From the NCBI RefSeq assembly GCF_018138715.1, contig NZ_JAGSHX010000001.1:1178001-1242000 (forward strand): a DNA stretch of 64,000 nt, written 5' to 3'. This stretch comes from Streptomyces asiaticus. Lineage in GTDB: Bacteria > Actinomycetota > Actinomycetes > Streptomycetales > Streptomycetaceae. The notes below the pieces were generated by a model that worked only from the letters and a program-made list of their open reading frames with translations, ran no database searches and had not been told where the DNA came from. The translations under genes and the position numbers were made by a program. Of the stretch, positions 15,999 through 24,973 are shown piece after piece; position 1 is the stretch's first letter, and every line of letters begins with the position of its first letter.

Positions 15999-17789
15999 GT
16001 GTGGGCGTTGAGCGGCGGTCAGGCTGAGAAGCCCCCCGCAGACGGGTCGGACCCGGAGGCCGTCGGTACTATCCTCGCCTCGCTTCGGTTCGGCATGTTC
16101 GTGCACTTCAACCCGTCCTCCGTGGTCGGCCGGGAGATCGGCTGGGGCCGCAACGCCTACCGGCCCGGTGAGCCCCCGGGGAATCAGTACCCGGACCCGT
16201 CGGTGGTGTCCGATCCGGTGTACGACGTCGCCTACCGCGATTTCCTGCCCGAGCGGGACTGGGCGAGCAGGCTTGCCGCCACGGCCAAGGACGCCGGCAT
16301 GACCTACCTGGTCTTCACGACCAAGCACCACGACGGATACCCCAACTTCCGCACGAGCAACGTCACCCACTCCTTCTACGCCGACTACGCCGACACGTCG
16401 ATGGGACGATCGGGCCGGGACCTCACCCGCGAGATCTCCAAGGCTGCGAGAGACGCCGGGCTCAAGGTCGGCTTCTACTACTCGCCCCGCGACTGGACCC
16501 AGCCCGACTACGTCAAGGGCGACTACGGCACCTATTACGGCTACATGATGGAGCACCTCCAGCAGCTGCTCACCGAGTACGGGAAGATCGACTTCCTCTG
16601 GTACGACCACATCCCCTACGCGCCCATGGCGCACTTCCGCCCGCCAGAGCTCCTCACGGTCCCAAGGGAGCTGCAACCGGGCGTCCTGATCAACGACCGC
16701 GGCTACAACACCATGGGCTTCGAACCACTGCCGGACGACCTGGCCGGGGACTATTTCACACCCGAGCAGCAGGTCGGTGCGTTCGATCCGACTCGGCCGT
16801 GGGAATCCTGCATCACGATCACGCCGCCGGATTGGTCCTGGCAGCCCGACCACGACACGTCAGACGTCACGACCGTGGTCAAGACCATCGTCGCGACGGC
16901 TGTCGGAGACGGCACCCTGCTCCTCAATGTGCCGCCGACGCGGACCGGTTACCCGGAGGACGAGGTCACCCAGACCCTGGGCGAGGTCGGCCGGTGGATG
17001 GCCACGTACAAGCGCGCGATCATCGGGACCCGCGGCGGACCGTACCACCCCAGTAACATCGGCGGGGCGACCTACCGTGACAGGACGATCTACCTGCACA
17101 TCACGGGAGACACGCACCCGTTCCCGCTGCGGCTGCCGGCCCTGAAGGCCACGGTGAAGAGTGTCGCCACGCTCGCCGACGAACGGGCCGTGCCGTTCAT
17201 CAAGGACGACAAGGGAGACCTGCTCCTGGACCTGAGCAAGCTCACGAGGACCGGGCCGGACCTGGTCCTCACGCTCGCCGCCGACCGGAAGCTGACCGTT
17301 GAGGACGTCACGTCCGGGGCCATCTCGTGGGACATCGTCAGGCCCGGTAGGAACCTCGCCGCGGGCAAGCCGGTGAAGCAGCACTCGACCGCCTTCGGCG
17401 GGGTGCCCGAGCGCGCGGTCGACGGCAACACCGACGGTGCCTGGTCGTCCGGGACCATCACGCACACCAATGACGCGACGGAAGCGTGGTGGCAGGTCGA
17501 CCTGGGTTCCTCGACCGATATCGGACAGGTCTGGCTGTGGAACCGGACCGACCCGTGCTGCAGCGAGCGCCTGAACAACTTCTGGGTGATGGCATCCGAC
17601 ACTGGGTTCACCTCAGGGGACCTGACCGAGTCCAGCACCGCCCCGGGGGCGACCGCGGTCCGCATCGACGGGCCCGCCGGGGACATGCGCGTCGTGAGCC
17701 TCAACGGCCGCGGTCGCTACGTGCGTGTCCAACTGGAAGCGAACAACACGCCTCTGTCGCTGGCCGAAGTGGAGGTGTTCGCTCGCTGA
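15999..17789 (+). CDS. Alpha-L-fucosidase GH29 with F5/8C (CBM32-type) domain; signal lost by frameshift
   Basis: The longest frame runs from GTG 15999, but the natural N-terminus is the Tat signal at 15877, one base out of frame. The GH29 barrel is intact: LRFGMFVHFNPSSV, FTTKHHDGYPNFRTS, KVGFYYSPRDWTQPDY, and IDFLWYDHIPY with the nucleophile Asp. A GDGTLLLNVPPTRTG strand ends the barrel. Residues about 465-596 are a discoidin/F5/8 type C sugar-binding module (RNLAAGKPVKQ, EAWWQVDLGSS, RYVRVQL). The enzyme should release alpha-L-fucose and bind glycans, but without the signal it would stay inside the cell and may be barely translated, since no ribosome site precedes 15999. Either the strain lost secretion of this enzyme or the base was miscalled. 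Confidence 0.8.
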   Translation: MWALSGGQAEKPPADGSDPEAVGTILASLRFGMFVHFNPSSVVGREIGWGRNAYRPGEPPGNQYPDPSVVSDPVYDVAYRDFLPERDWASRLAATAKDAGMTYLVFTTKHHDGYPNFRTSNVTHSFYADYADTSMGRSGRDLTREISKAARDAGLKVGFYYSPRDWTQPDYVKGDYGTYYGYMMEHLQQLLTEYGKIDFLWYDHIPYAPMAHFRPPELLTVPRELQPGVLINDRGYNTMGFEPLPDDLAGDYFTPEQQVGAFDPTRPWESCITITPPDWSWQPDHDTSDVTTVVKTIVATAVGDGTLLLNVPPTRTGYPEDEVTQTLGEVGRWMATYKRAIIGTRGGPYHPSNIGGATYRDRTIYLHITGDTHPFPLRLPALKATVKSVATLADERAVPFIKDDKGDLLLDLSKLTRTGPDLVLTLAADRKLTVEDVTSGAISWDIVRPGRNLAAGKPVKQHSTAFGGVPERAVDGNTDGAWSSGTITHTNDATEAWWQVDLGSSTDIGQVWLWNRTDPCCSERLNNFWVMASDTGFTSGDLTESSTAPGATAVRIDGPAGDMRVVSLNGRGRYVRVQLEANNTPLSLAEVEVFAR

Positions 17790-17939
17790 CGCGGCGGAGC
17801 ACAAAGCACGGGCGCCCTCCCGTAGATCACCGCGGGCCGAAGTGGCGCGCACCGCGCTGGGTCACAGCCCACGGCGGTGGTGGCGGGCGATGCGGAGGTC
17901 GCGATCGAGTTGTGCACGGTGAAGGCGACGGTGCCCGGA

Positions 17940-18040
17940 AGGCAGCGATCCTCGGACCAACATCGGCCCAGCTCACTCCCTTGCACAGCACGTAGACGAT
18001 CCCGCGGAGGGCGGCCCGGTCGTCCACTGGCAGACGGCCC
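17940..18040 (-). pseudogene. IS5-type transposase scrap
   Basis: The minus strand carries the short motif GRLPVDDRAALRGIVYVLCK followed by GVSWADV. It matches the N-terminal GRPxVDDRxALxGILYVLxxGxxW block of IS5-family transposases. Nothing recognisable lies on either side and no terminal repeats were found, so this is only a relic. It sits between the fucosidase and the truncated TetR gene, where a breakpoint is independently evident. Confidence 0.45.
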
Positions 18041-18181
18041 ACGCTGTTGCCGGCCCCTGGGCGCGTCATCGAGACCGAGGTACGGATCAAGGCTCGAAGA
18101 GTGCTGGGGGCCATGTCCACCGACGCCCTCGATCCCATCGGTCACGGACAACGACCGCTTGCCCGTTACCGAGATACGTTC

Positions 18182-18721
18182 CTAGCCTTCGGGCGGAGTG
18201 AGCAGCCCGGTAGCCATGGCGGCGAGTTCGCGTTCGAGGCGTTCGCGGGCGTCACTGGGCAGCGCGGCGAGCCGGAGCGGCCTGGCGGAGATCAGGGAGA
18301 TCAGCAGCCAGGCGGCGGCATCGGCATCGACGCTCGCGCGGAGTTCTCCGGCTGCCTGGCCCTGCTGAAACAGGTCGGCCAGCTCCTGGGCGATACGACG
18401 CACCGCCACCCGGCCCGCCTCGGCGACGGCCGGTTCGGCGGTGGCTGCGACCGAGTCGGCGAACAGCACGCCGAGCGAACCCTGAGCGTGCAACTGGTCA
18501 AGGTGAGCGGGCGAGGTGAGCCCGGTGAGCAGGACGGAGACCGAGATGCCCGAGGCGGCGGCACCGGCCAGTTGGGCGCACATCCGCTCGGCCGCCTGCT
18601 CCACCACGGTGGCGAACAGCGCGGCCTTGGACTTGAAGTTCTGGAAGACCACCGGCTCGGTGACCCCGACGCGCGCGGCCACCTCCGAGACCTTGCCGCG
18701 CTGGTAGCCGCGCTCGGCGAG
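18182..18721 (-). pseudogene. TetR-family regulator, 5'-truncated
   Basis: The frame enters at LAERGYQRGKVSEVAARVGV (helix-turn-helix second half) and continues with EPVVFQNFKSKAALFATVV and a TetR C-terminal ligand domain, ending at 18182. Immediately before LAERGY the frame has TAA (18724-18722), and the first about 20 residues expected of the family are absent. The DNA beyond the break belongs to the plus-strand methyltransferase. A GTG at 18682 could still start a protein, but it would lack the first helices needed for DNA binding. This is a clean rearrangement breakpoint. Confidence 0.75.
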
Positions 18722-18729
18722 TTAGGAGC

Positions 18730-19438
18730 GAAGACGGCGCTCGGACGCTTTCTGCGCGGAGATCCCCAACACGACACCGACGGGACGGCCATCGGCCACG
18801 GCCGCAGCTACGAACTGTTCAGCGCCGTCGCCTTCGGCGGCCGCCGCGACCAGGTCTTCACCCGGCTCGCAGCGCTCAGCGGTGCCCGCCCCGGGCGACC
18901 GGGTGCTCGACCTTGCGGCACCGGCTGTCTCACTCAGCGCATGACCGCCGCCGTCACACCGGGCGGGACCCCCCTGGGCATCGACCCGTCCGACCAGGTC
19001 ATCGAGCACGCCCGCCGACTCGCCGCCGACCGGCCCGGCTGCACCTTCGAACGCGGCATCGCCGAGCAGCTGGAGGCGCCGGACGCGTCGTTCGACGTGG
19101 TGGTCAGCAGCCTGATGGTCCACCATCTGCCCGCCCGCCCGCCCGCCCGCCCGCCCGCCCGCCCGCCCCCCGCCCGGCCGCAGGCGCTGGCCGAGATGTA
19201 CCGGGTCTGCCGACGCGGCGGGCGGCTGATGGTCGCCGACTTCCGGCCTCCGAAGAGCCGGATCGGCCGCCACCTCGTCGGGGCCGCCACCGGCCCGGCC
19301 ATGGAGAACAACCCGATCGACCGGCTGGAGACCCTCGTCCGGGATGCCGGATTCACGGATATGGCGGTCGGCGACCTGCGACCGTGGATCCGCTACGTTA
19401 CCGCCCGCAGGCCCGCCGCGCCGGGGCGCGCCTCGTGA
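18730..19438 (+). pseudogene. Class I SAM methyltransferase, damaged
   Basis: A UbiE/MenG-like methyltransferase can be followed from RSYELFSAVAFGGRRDQVF through GIDPSDQVIEHARRLA (motif II), SFDVVVSSLMVHHL (post I) and MYRVCRRGGRLMVADF (motif III region) to a stop at 19438. No start codon with a ribosome site exists. The 5' end abuts the truncated TetR gene. The SAM-binding motif I is scrambled: around 18890-18925 an extra G and a following loss give RPGARPCGTG instead of the expected DRVLDLACGTG. A (GCCC)10 run at 19129-19168 inserts repeated Ala-Arg-Pro-Pro units right after HHL. It is probably inactive. The substrate is unknown. Confidence 0.6.
19129..19168. repeat. Tetranucleotide repeat (GCCC)10 inside the methyltransferase frame
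   Basis: Ten perfect GCCC units, followed by a longer C run. Because the unit is four bases, gain or loss of one unit shifts the reading frame. In the present length the frame stays open and encodes repeated ARPP. Confidence 0.95.
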
Positions 19439-19629
19439 GCCGCCCGCCCGCCGGCATCCGCGCCCTGCGGATCGCCGCCCTGCCCGTCATCGCGGACGGG
19501 CTCGGCATCCACCTGTGGCTCGGCACCGAGGTCGGCCTTGCCGTCGCCGCGGCCGGCCTGGCCGCCCACCTCGCCGTCGCCCTCCTCGGCCGCCGCTGGC
19601 TGCAGCGCCGCGACCACCCATTGCCCTGA
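19435..19629 (+). CDS. Small membrane protein
   Basis: 64 residues starting at GTG 19435, overlapping the methyltransferase stop (GTGA). Two hydrophobic stretches, ALRIAALPVIADGLGIHLWL and VGLAVAAAGLAAHLAVALL, could form a helical hairpin in the membrane, with a basic tail (GRRWLQRR). The overlap suggests translation coupled to the methyltransferase. I do not recognise a family. It might be a conserved companion of that enzyme or simply a relic of the same operon. Confidence 0.45.
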   Translation: MSRPPAGIRALRIAALPVIADGLGIHLWLGTEVGLAVAAAGLAAHLAVALLGRRWLQRRDHPLP

Positions 19630-20173
19630 TCGTCCAGGGAGCCAGCCCGGCCCGGTCCTGCCATCGCGCCGGGTCGGGCAGGAGGACGGAACGCGGTGGG
19701 CGCAACGGACACAGCAACCACACGGGCCGCGTCACGGCCACCGCCAACGCCGCCGACCGCCGCGAGCACGCCTCCCTGGTACACCACCAATACCGACCTG
19801 CCCCCAGGGCCGCAGCCGGTCTTCGCCGCCAGGTCCGCGCCCGCGGCGCGCGCCGTGGACAGCGGGATCGAGGAGCGAGCGAAGGGCCGCTGTCCGAGGC
19901 CGGTGGCGAGGGCTGCTCCTGAAGGTGCGGGATCCCGGTAGCCTTTTCAACCGCATGTTGGGCCAGCTCTATCACTGTCTCCAAAAGCGCCAGCTGTTCG
20001 ACGGAAACACGGCCTTCCTCTCCGAACTCGCGGTTGCCGCTTGACAGTTAAGCGCCTGAGGTGTCTGTGCGGGCACGGCACTAGCTGCCGTAAGCGATCT
20101 GCCTGCTGCCCTCCTGGTCGTCGGGGCCGTCTGGTTCCGTGTAGACAGTCTGGTCCCTGGGCCTGTCGTGTAC
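19630..20173. other. Non-coding stretch with an IS110-like 3' end
   Basis: No complete gene. The only recognisable piece is at about 19945-20043 on the plus strand: NRMLGQLYHCLQKRQLFDGN and a stop after ELAVAA, which resembles the C-terminal tail (LGxLxxCLxxxxxYDExxAF) of IS110-family transposases. The upstream part of that transposase is absent. Confidence 0.4.
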
Positions 20174-23020
20174 TCAGTTCTCCGGCTGGTCGTTGTGTCT
20201 CAACGAGGCCAGGGCTTGCCGGGAGGGGATCCCCAGCTTTTTGATGGCGCGGGCCACATGCTGTTCGACTGTCCGTGGGGACAGGTGCAGGGTGCACGCT
20301 ATTTCGCGGTTGCTCATACCGGCGCCGGCGAGTTCTGCCGCCTCTTGTTCGCGTGGCGAGAGCCGGTCACCGTAGCCGGGACGGCCTGGTGGGCGTCGTC
20401 TGGCGCTGGGATGGGCTCGTAGCTGCGCCCGTACTCGGGCCACGTCCCACGTCGCGCCGATGGTTTCCAGTTCGTCCGCGGCAGTGGTCAGTTCGGAGAT
20501 GCCGGCTGCGGTCTCCGTGCTGCCTGCCAGGGTGCACCGTCCGATGGCCTCGGCGGCGAGGGCCGCCTCGTAGGGCCGCGGGAGCGTTTGGAGGTGAGTG
20601 CGGGCTTGTCGGTAGTGCTCGGCTGCTGCGCAGTGTTCGCCGTCCGCCTCGGCCAGTAGCGCTCGGCACCACATCAGTGCCGCTGCCGCTGCGGGTGCCT
20701 GTCGGCTCTCGATGCCTGCCGCGAACTCGTTGACCATCTCCCGTGCCGTCGTCAGCTGCCCGGTCTGCATGGTTGCTTCCACAGCCCAGGGGGCCAGTTC
20801 GGCCGCCCATACCCACACGGCCTTGGCCCGCAGTCTGGCCCAGCTCTCGGTTGCCTCCCGGGCCGCGCCTGTCAGGTCCTGGCGGGCCATCGCGAGCCTG
20901 ATGCGGCCGCCCGAGGCCGCCGCTACTCGCGGTACGGTGCCGTCGTCTCCCGAGACGCTGGCACCGGAGAGCCAGGTGCCCGCCTGGCACCACTCGCCCT
21001 TGGCCAGGGCGAGCAGGCCGAGGACCAGTCTGGCGTCGCCCGCAGGGTGCGGCATCTCATCCGCCTGTGCCAGCAGTGTGCGGGCGCTGTCGGGCAGACC
21101 CGCCCAGTGGCCGGTCATCATGCTCAGCAGCAGTGACGTGCCTGGAGTCATCTGTTGGACGCAGCCTTGCCCGTTGCGGGCGGCCAGCTTCGGTGCCGAG
21201 GCCAGCAGCTCGCTGGCTCGCGCATACTCGCCCAGCCAGGTGGCCGCGATGGCGGCGCCGGCCAGACCACGAGCCGATTGCCGTAGAATCCGCAGGTCAT
21301 CGTGGTCCCGGGGGAGCTGCTCCAGGTGCCGCCACCCATCTGGATCACCCACGCTGAGCAGCACGGCCGCCCGGCTGGCCGCGACCGCGGCCTCAGCCGC
21401 CGCCTCCCCGCTTTTCGCCGCTGTCGCCTCGGCCCGTGCCAGCCAGGCGAGATGGTCCGTCAGCGAACCACGAGGCCAGTAGGGCAGGGCAAGAGCGGAC
21501 ATCGCCCGCACCGCCCGCGTCGGGCGGCCACTCAACTCCTCGATGGCTTTGACGAGTTCGTCACGGCCGTGGCTGCTGTGCCCATCCTGGTCGCCCAGGA
21601 GCAACAGCAAACCGAGACCGAGGCGGATCTCGCCCCGCGCGGCGGCGGGCAGCGCAGGGTCATCGACCAGTCGGCGCAGGATCTCCACCGTCTGGTCGGA
21701 GCGGGGGCCGTGGGATGCGCTGCGAGCCAGCATCAGCGCCAGCCGACCCCTGGTCGACTCATGGACTACAGGGCGTGCCAGGGTGTCTTCGAGCAAGGAG
21801 ATCGCCAGCTGGTGGTTCCCGGCCTCGATGGCCTCGTGCGCGGCCTTCTCCATGTTCCCCAGCCAGTCTGCGATCCGCCCGGACGCCAGTTGCTGGCGTG
21901 CCACGAGCGCCCACGGCACCGGGCGCCGGGCCGCCAGCGCCTCGGCCGCGCGTTCGTGCATCTCCCGCCGTACCGGGCCGGGTATCAGTTGATGGATAGC
22001 CGCGGCTGCCGCCGGTACACGAAACCCGTACTGACCGAGCGCGAATTCGTGCAGCACCGACGCGGACAGCGCAGCTGTCAGCGCCGTACGGCCACTTGCC
22101 TCCGACAGGGCCGCCACGAAGACCAGTTCTTTCTCGGTCGCGGCCTGGTCGAGTACTGCCGCCGCCTCCACTACACGCCGCGGCTGCTCATCCAGTGCCG
22201 CCATGCGGCCGACCACCAGCTCGGTGAGCCGTACCGGGACCGCGGCCTCGTCCACGTCCCTGGCCGTCAACCGGCTCCGGCTGCCTGACTGGGCTGTGCC
22301 GCCCGGCAGCGGGCGGACCATCGTCAGTTCCGCGGCCAGATCAGCCACCACCTGCGCGATTCCGCCGGAGCGCTCATGAAGCCGGGTGACGAAATGCTCG
22401 GAGCAGCGGTCCTCGCCCAGCGCCTGAACCGCCATCTGGCGGACCTCGGTCTTGCTGAGCGGTCCGAGCCGTAACCGGATAATGGTCAAACCGGCCGGGT
22501 AACCCACCGGGGCACGCAACACCAGCCCGGGGCAGGACAGTTCTTCGGGGCGACAGGTCAGCACAGCGAAAAGTCCGGCCGGAGGCTGGGCCAGCACAGC
22601 GCGCAGTGCGCGTGCATCCTGCTCGTCCGCCCGGTGAACGTCCTCGGCAATCAGCAGTACCGGAACACCGGTGCCGAGCGAGGCCACCAGCTCCGCGAGC
22701 GAGGCAGCCTCGAGCCGGGCCGCCCGCGGCGGCACCGGGCCTTGGGACTGTGGGCTTGCCGGACGGGCCCCGGCCACTTTCACCACCGACGCGGTCCCTG
22801 CCGGTTTGGCGGGCTCCTGGGCGACGAAGGCGCCCGAAGGGGTGAACGTCACCGTCAGGCGAGGCGTCCGGCCGAGCTTGTGGTCCCCGAGCAGCCAGTG
22901 CACGAAACGGCTCTTGCCCGTCCCCGCCTCTCCCTCGACGAGCACCAGCACCGGGGCCTGCCCCACCGCCAGCGGCTCACGCAACACCGTATTCCACTCG
23001 TGCTCACGCCCCATGGTCAT
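20174..23020 (-). CDS. LuxR-family ATP-binding (LAL) transcriptional regulator
   Basis: 948 residues. The N-terminal AAA-type NTPase has a good Walker A (VEGEAGTGKSRF, about residues 28-39) and Walker B (VLLIAEDVHRAD). A long helical middle follows, and a C-terminal LuxR helix-turn-helix (LSPREQEAAELAGAGMSNRE, then LHLSPRTVEQHVARAIKKLG, about 885-935). Proteins of this build activate secondary-metabolite or sugar genes. No obvious target is adjacent: downstream is IS debris, upstream a broken small gene. A TTA leucine codon lies at 22472-22474 (RLRLG), so translation should depend on the bldA tRNA if the strain uses that control. An alternative ATG lies six bases in, at 23014. Confidence 0.85.
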   Translation of the reverse strand: MTMGREHEWNTVLREPLAVGQAPVLVLVEGEAGTGKSRFVHWLLGDHKLGRTPRLTVTFTPSGAFVAQEPAKPAGTASVVKVAGARPASPQSQGPVPPRAARLEAASLAELVASLGTGVPVLLIAEDVHRADEQDARALRAVLAQPPAGLFAVLTCRPEELSCPGLVLRAPVGYPAGLTIIRLRLGPLSKTEVRQMAVQALGEDRCSEHFVTRLHERSGGIAQVVADLAAELTMVRPLPGGTAQSGSRSRLTARDVDEAAVPVRLTELVVGRMAALDEQPRRVVEAAAVLDQAATEKELVFVAALSEASGRTALTAALSASVLHEFALGQYGFRVPAAAAAIHQLIPGPVRREMHERAAEALAARRPVPWALVARQQLASGRIADWLGNMEKAAHEAIEAGNHQLAISLLEDTLARPVVHESTRGRLALMLARSASHGPRSDQTVEILRRLVDDPALPAAARGEIRLGLGLLLLLGDQDGHSSHGRDELVKAIEELSGRPTRAVRAMSALALPYWPRGSLTDHLAWLARAEATAAKSGEAAAEAAVAASRAAVLLSVGDPDGWRHLEQLPRDHDDLRILRQSARGLAGAAIAATWLGEYARASELLASAPKLAARNGQGCVQQMTPGTSLLLSMMTGHWAGLPDSARTLLAQADEMPHPAGDARLVLGLLALAKGEWCQAGTWLSGASVSGDDGTVPRVAAASGGRIRLAMARQDLTGAAREATESWARLRAKAVWVWAAELAPWAVEATMQTGQLTTAREMVNEFAAGIESRQAPAAAAALMWCRALLAEADGEHCAAAEHYRQARTHLQTLPRPYEAALAAEAIGRCTLAGSTETAAGISELTTAADELETIGATWDVARVRAQLRAHPSARRRPPGRPGYGDRLSPREQEAAELAGAGMSNREIACTLHLSPRTVEQHVARAIKKLGIPSRQALASLRHNDQPEN

Positions 23021-23030
23021 CTACCCCGAC

Positions 23031-23370
23031 CGGCGCCGGGGCCCGGCGAGTGTACGAACGCTCTGCGGGTGCATCGGCCCGGGTCCGGCCCAGCGGTGTT
23101 GCCAGGAGTGGCGCACAGCCCAGGGTCTGGGGGCGGCCTTGGCATGGAGGTAGTGCCCTCCGGTCCACCGTCCCAGCAGCCGTACGACCAGTTGTGCCGC
23201 GAGTAGCTCGTCGAGCCGGGGTCACATCATCGCGCAGGCGCACGCAGGCTGAGCAGGAGCGGAGGTGGTTCGCGATTTCTCCGGCCGGGGGCGTTTCCGG
23301 CCGGAGTGTGAGCTGAGTGAAGGCTTCCCTGCAGCCGGGGCGCCCCAGCCGCTGGATATACAGGTCTGTG
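23031..23370 (-). pseudogene. Broken small protein with anti-sigma-like zinc motif
   Basis: On the minus strand, LYIQRLGRPGCREAFTQLTL leads to ANHLRSCSACVRLRDD, which contains H-x3-C-x2-C, the zinc motif of ZAS anti-sigma factors. The natural continuation (RLDELLAAQLVVRLLGRW, then HYLHAKAAPRPWAVRHSWQ) is in another frame, ending just before the LAL gene, so a frameshift near 23225 splits it. The start is not clear. It reads like a short conserved protein once translated ahead of the LAL gene. The family assignment is tentative. Confidence 0.35.
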
Positions 23371-24290
23371 CGGGGCTGCTTCAGCGGGCACATGGGCAGC
23401 TCGCATGCAGCCCGAACCCTCTCGGGAGCCGGCCCCGCGATACCGGCCGTCAACTGGGGCCGCAGACAACCCGGGTGAGGGGACCCGACGAAGAGTCCCC
23501 CGGACAGCAATCGTTGCAGCAACTGTTCACACACACACGAAGTCACCCGGTGCGCCTGCACTCGGCCGGTCACACATGGGGCGAGGTATACGTGCACGGC
23601 GGCGTAGCGACAGCAGCAGAGATCCGCCTCCCAGAGAGGCCGCTGTTGCTGCCGCGAGTCTAACGGTAAGTGCATCGAGAAGCCTTCCCTTCAAGTCCGG
23701 AGGCACCTATGGGGGCTGCCGTCAAGGTGGCGCCACCCACGTTGCCCGCCCGGGTTCTGAACCCGGGCAGGCAAGGGATGGCGGTGATACTCAGCTGAAG
23801 GTGAATGCGGCGCGGCAATCACCGGAACTGACTGCGGTGTCCCACGCAGCACGTCCCATGCGGGAGGAGTGGCCGGCGGGTCGCACGACCCGCACGGCCC
23901 CGACGGGATCAACACCTCACAGGAACGGCCGTCGTGGCGACCGCCGGAGCGTCCCCCCGGCAGTGAGGCGCCGCGCGACGGTTTGTCAGGGAATGCCATC
24001 CTTCGTCCGGCGGCCAATGTCCGCCAGGGCAACGAGCGTATCGGCCAGGGCGATCAGCAGCGACGGGTGCGGAAACGCATGCATGACGATTCTCTCGGTG
24101 ACTGGTGCGGCCGCGATGGCAGGATGTGGCATTTTCGCCGCCCATGGCGGTGCGGCGGTCGAACCCGGCCGACCCCGCGCAGGCCAGGCCGTGGTGCATG
24201 TTGATTGACCCACCGATTGCGTTACGGCGTGTAGCGCTTGTGTCACTGTGGCGGTGTTACCCCTGGTCGTAGCCTTACAGTGGCTTTCCG
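23371..24290. other. Gene-free stretch
   Basis: About 0.9 kb with overlapping low-quality frames on both strands and lower coding bias. I see no recognisable protein, RNA or repeat. It separates the LAL gene from the NTPase-WD40 locus. Confidence 0.45.
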
Positions 24291-24308
24291 GTCCGGACCG
24301 GTCCGGAC
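24291..24308. promoter_or_regulatory. Perfect 18-bp palindrome upstream of the NTPase-WD40 paralogue fragment
   Basis: GTCCGGACCGGTCCGGAC is its own reverse complement over all 18 bases. It ends 22 bases before the ATG at 24331, a typical operator position. A related shorter palindrome (GGACCAGTCC) lies upstream of the intact paralogue at 28359-28368. Confidence 0.65.
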
Positions 24309-24330
24309 AACGATGCGCCAGGGGGTGGTC

Positions 24331-24765
24331 ATGGGAGAGGCGGAGCCGGCACCGCGGCAGATATTCGCCGACAGGTTGGATGAACTGCTTCAGCTGACGA
24401 CGGATCCGCCGCTGAAAAATGCCGTGGCCCAGGCAGGCAGGCGTCGGCCCGCCGGTCGGAGGTGGCCGGTCTGCGGGCGCAGGGTCAGCGACGGGAAGCG
24501 GGGCCTCCCGGAGGGAAACTGTCCACCAGTCCGGAAATCCACCGACCACCTCCGTGGAGATCCCCAAGACCGTTGACAGGGCCGACATCTGCCCGGGTCG
24601 GAAGTGGCGTTCCTGGTTCTGATCCGGGTGCTGATCGAGCACTGCCGCGGCCGGCGGACGCCCGCTGACGGGGCCGGCGCGGGCCTGCTGGGTGAGGAGC
24701 AGTGGCGGCTGTGGTCGCGGGCCGGCCGCAGCTCACCTCCCGACCCACCGCGCTTGCGCCCCTGA
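24331..24765 (+). pseudogene. Truncated paralogue of the NTPase-WD40 gene
   Basis: From ATG 24331 the product starts MGEAEPAPRQIFADRLDELL and follows the N-terminus of the intact protein encoded at 24974-28327 (matching FADRL-ELL-LT, the RRRP segment, GRRVSD-KRG). After KRG an extra segment of roughly 77 bases (about 24503-24580) intervenes. The match then resumes as [20 protein letters not shown] and continues to EEQWRLWSRAGRSSPPDP before a TGA at 24763. The NTPase and all WD40 repeats are missing. Since the two copies face opposite ways and differ throughout, the duplication is old and the fragment is a decayed relic, though its promoter palindrome is perfect. Confidence 0.7.
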
Positions 24766-24973
24766 CCGGTGCGCAGACCTGGGCCGGACTCGGAATCTTC
24801 GCCGACAACCTCCACCGGATGACCGTCGCCTGCCGGTGACGTACGCGCCACCGGCAGGCCGGCATGCCCTCACCCCTCAGCACGCCGCGTCACCGGGCCA
24901 AACCCTATTTCCAGGAGCAAGTAGCTACGCGGCATTGCCTTGACGGCCGGGTAGTGGGCACACGCTCCAGGGC

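Noticed and set aside
23405..24208. Plus-strand frame of 267 codons in the gap before the NTPase-WD40 locus
   Set aside because: It has no ribosome site, low-complexity composition and several overlapping competitors of equal quality.
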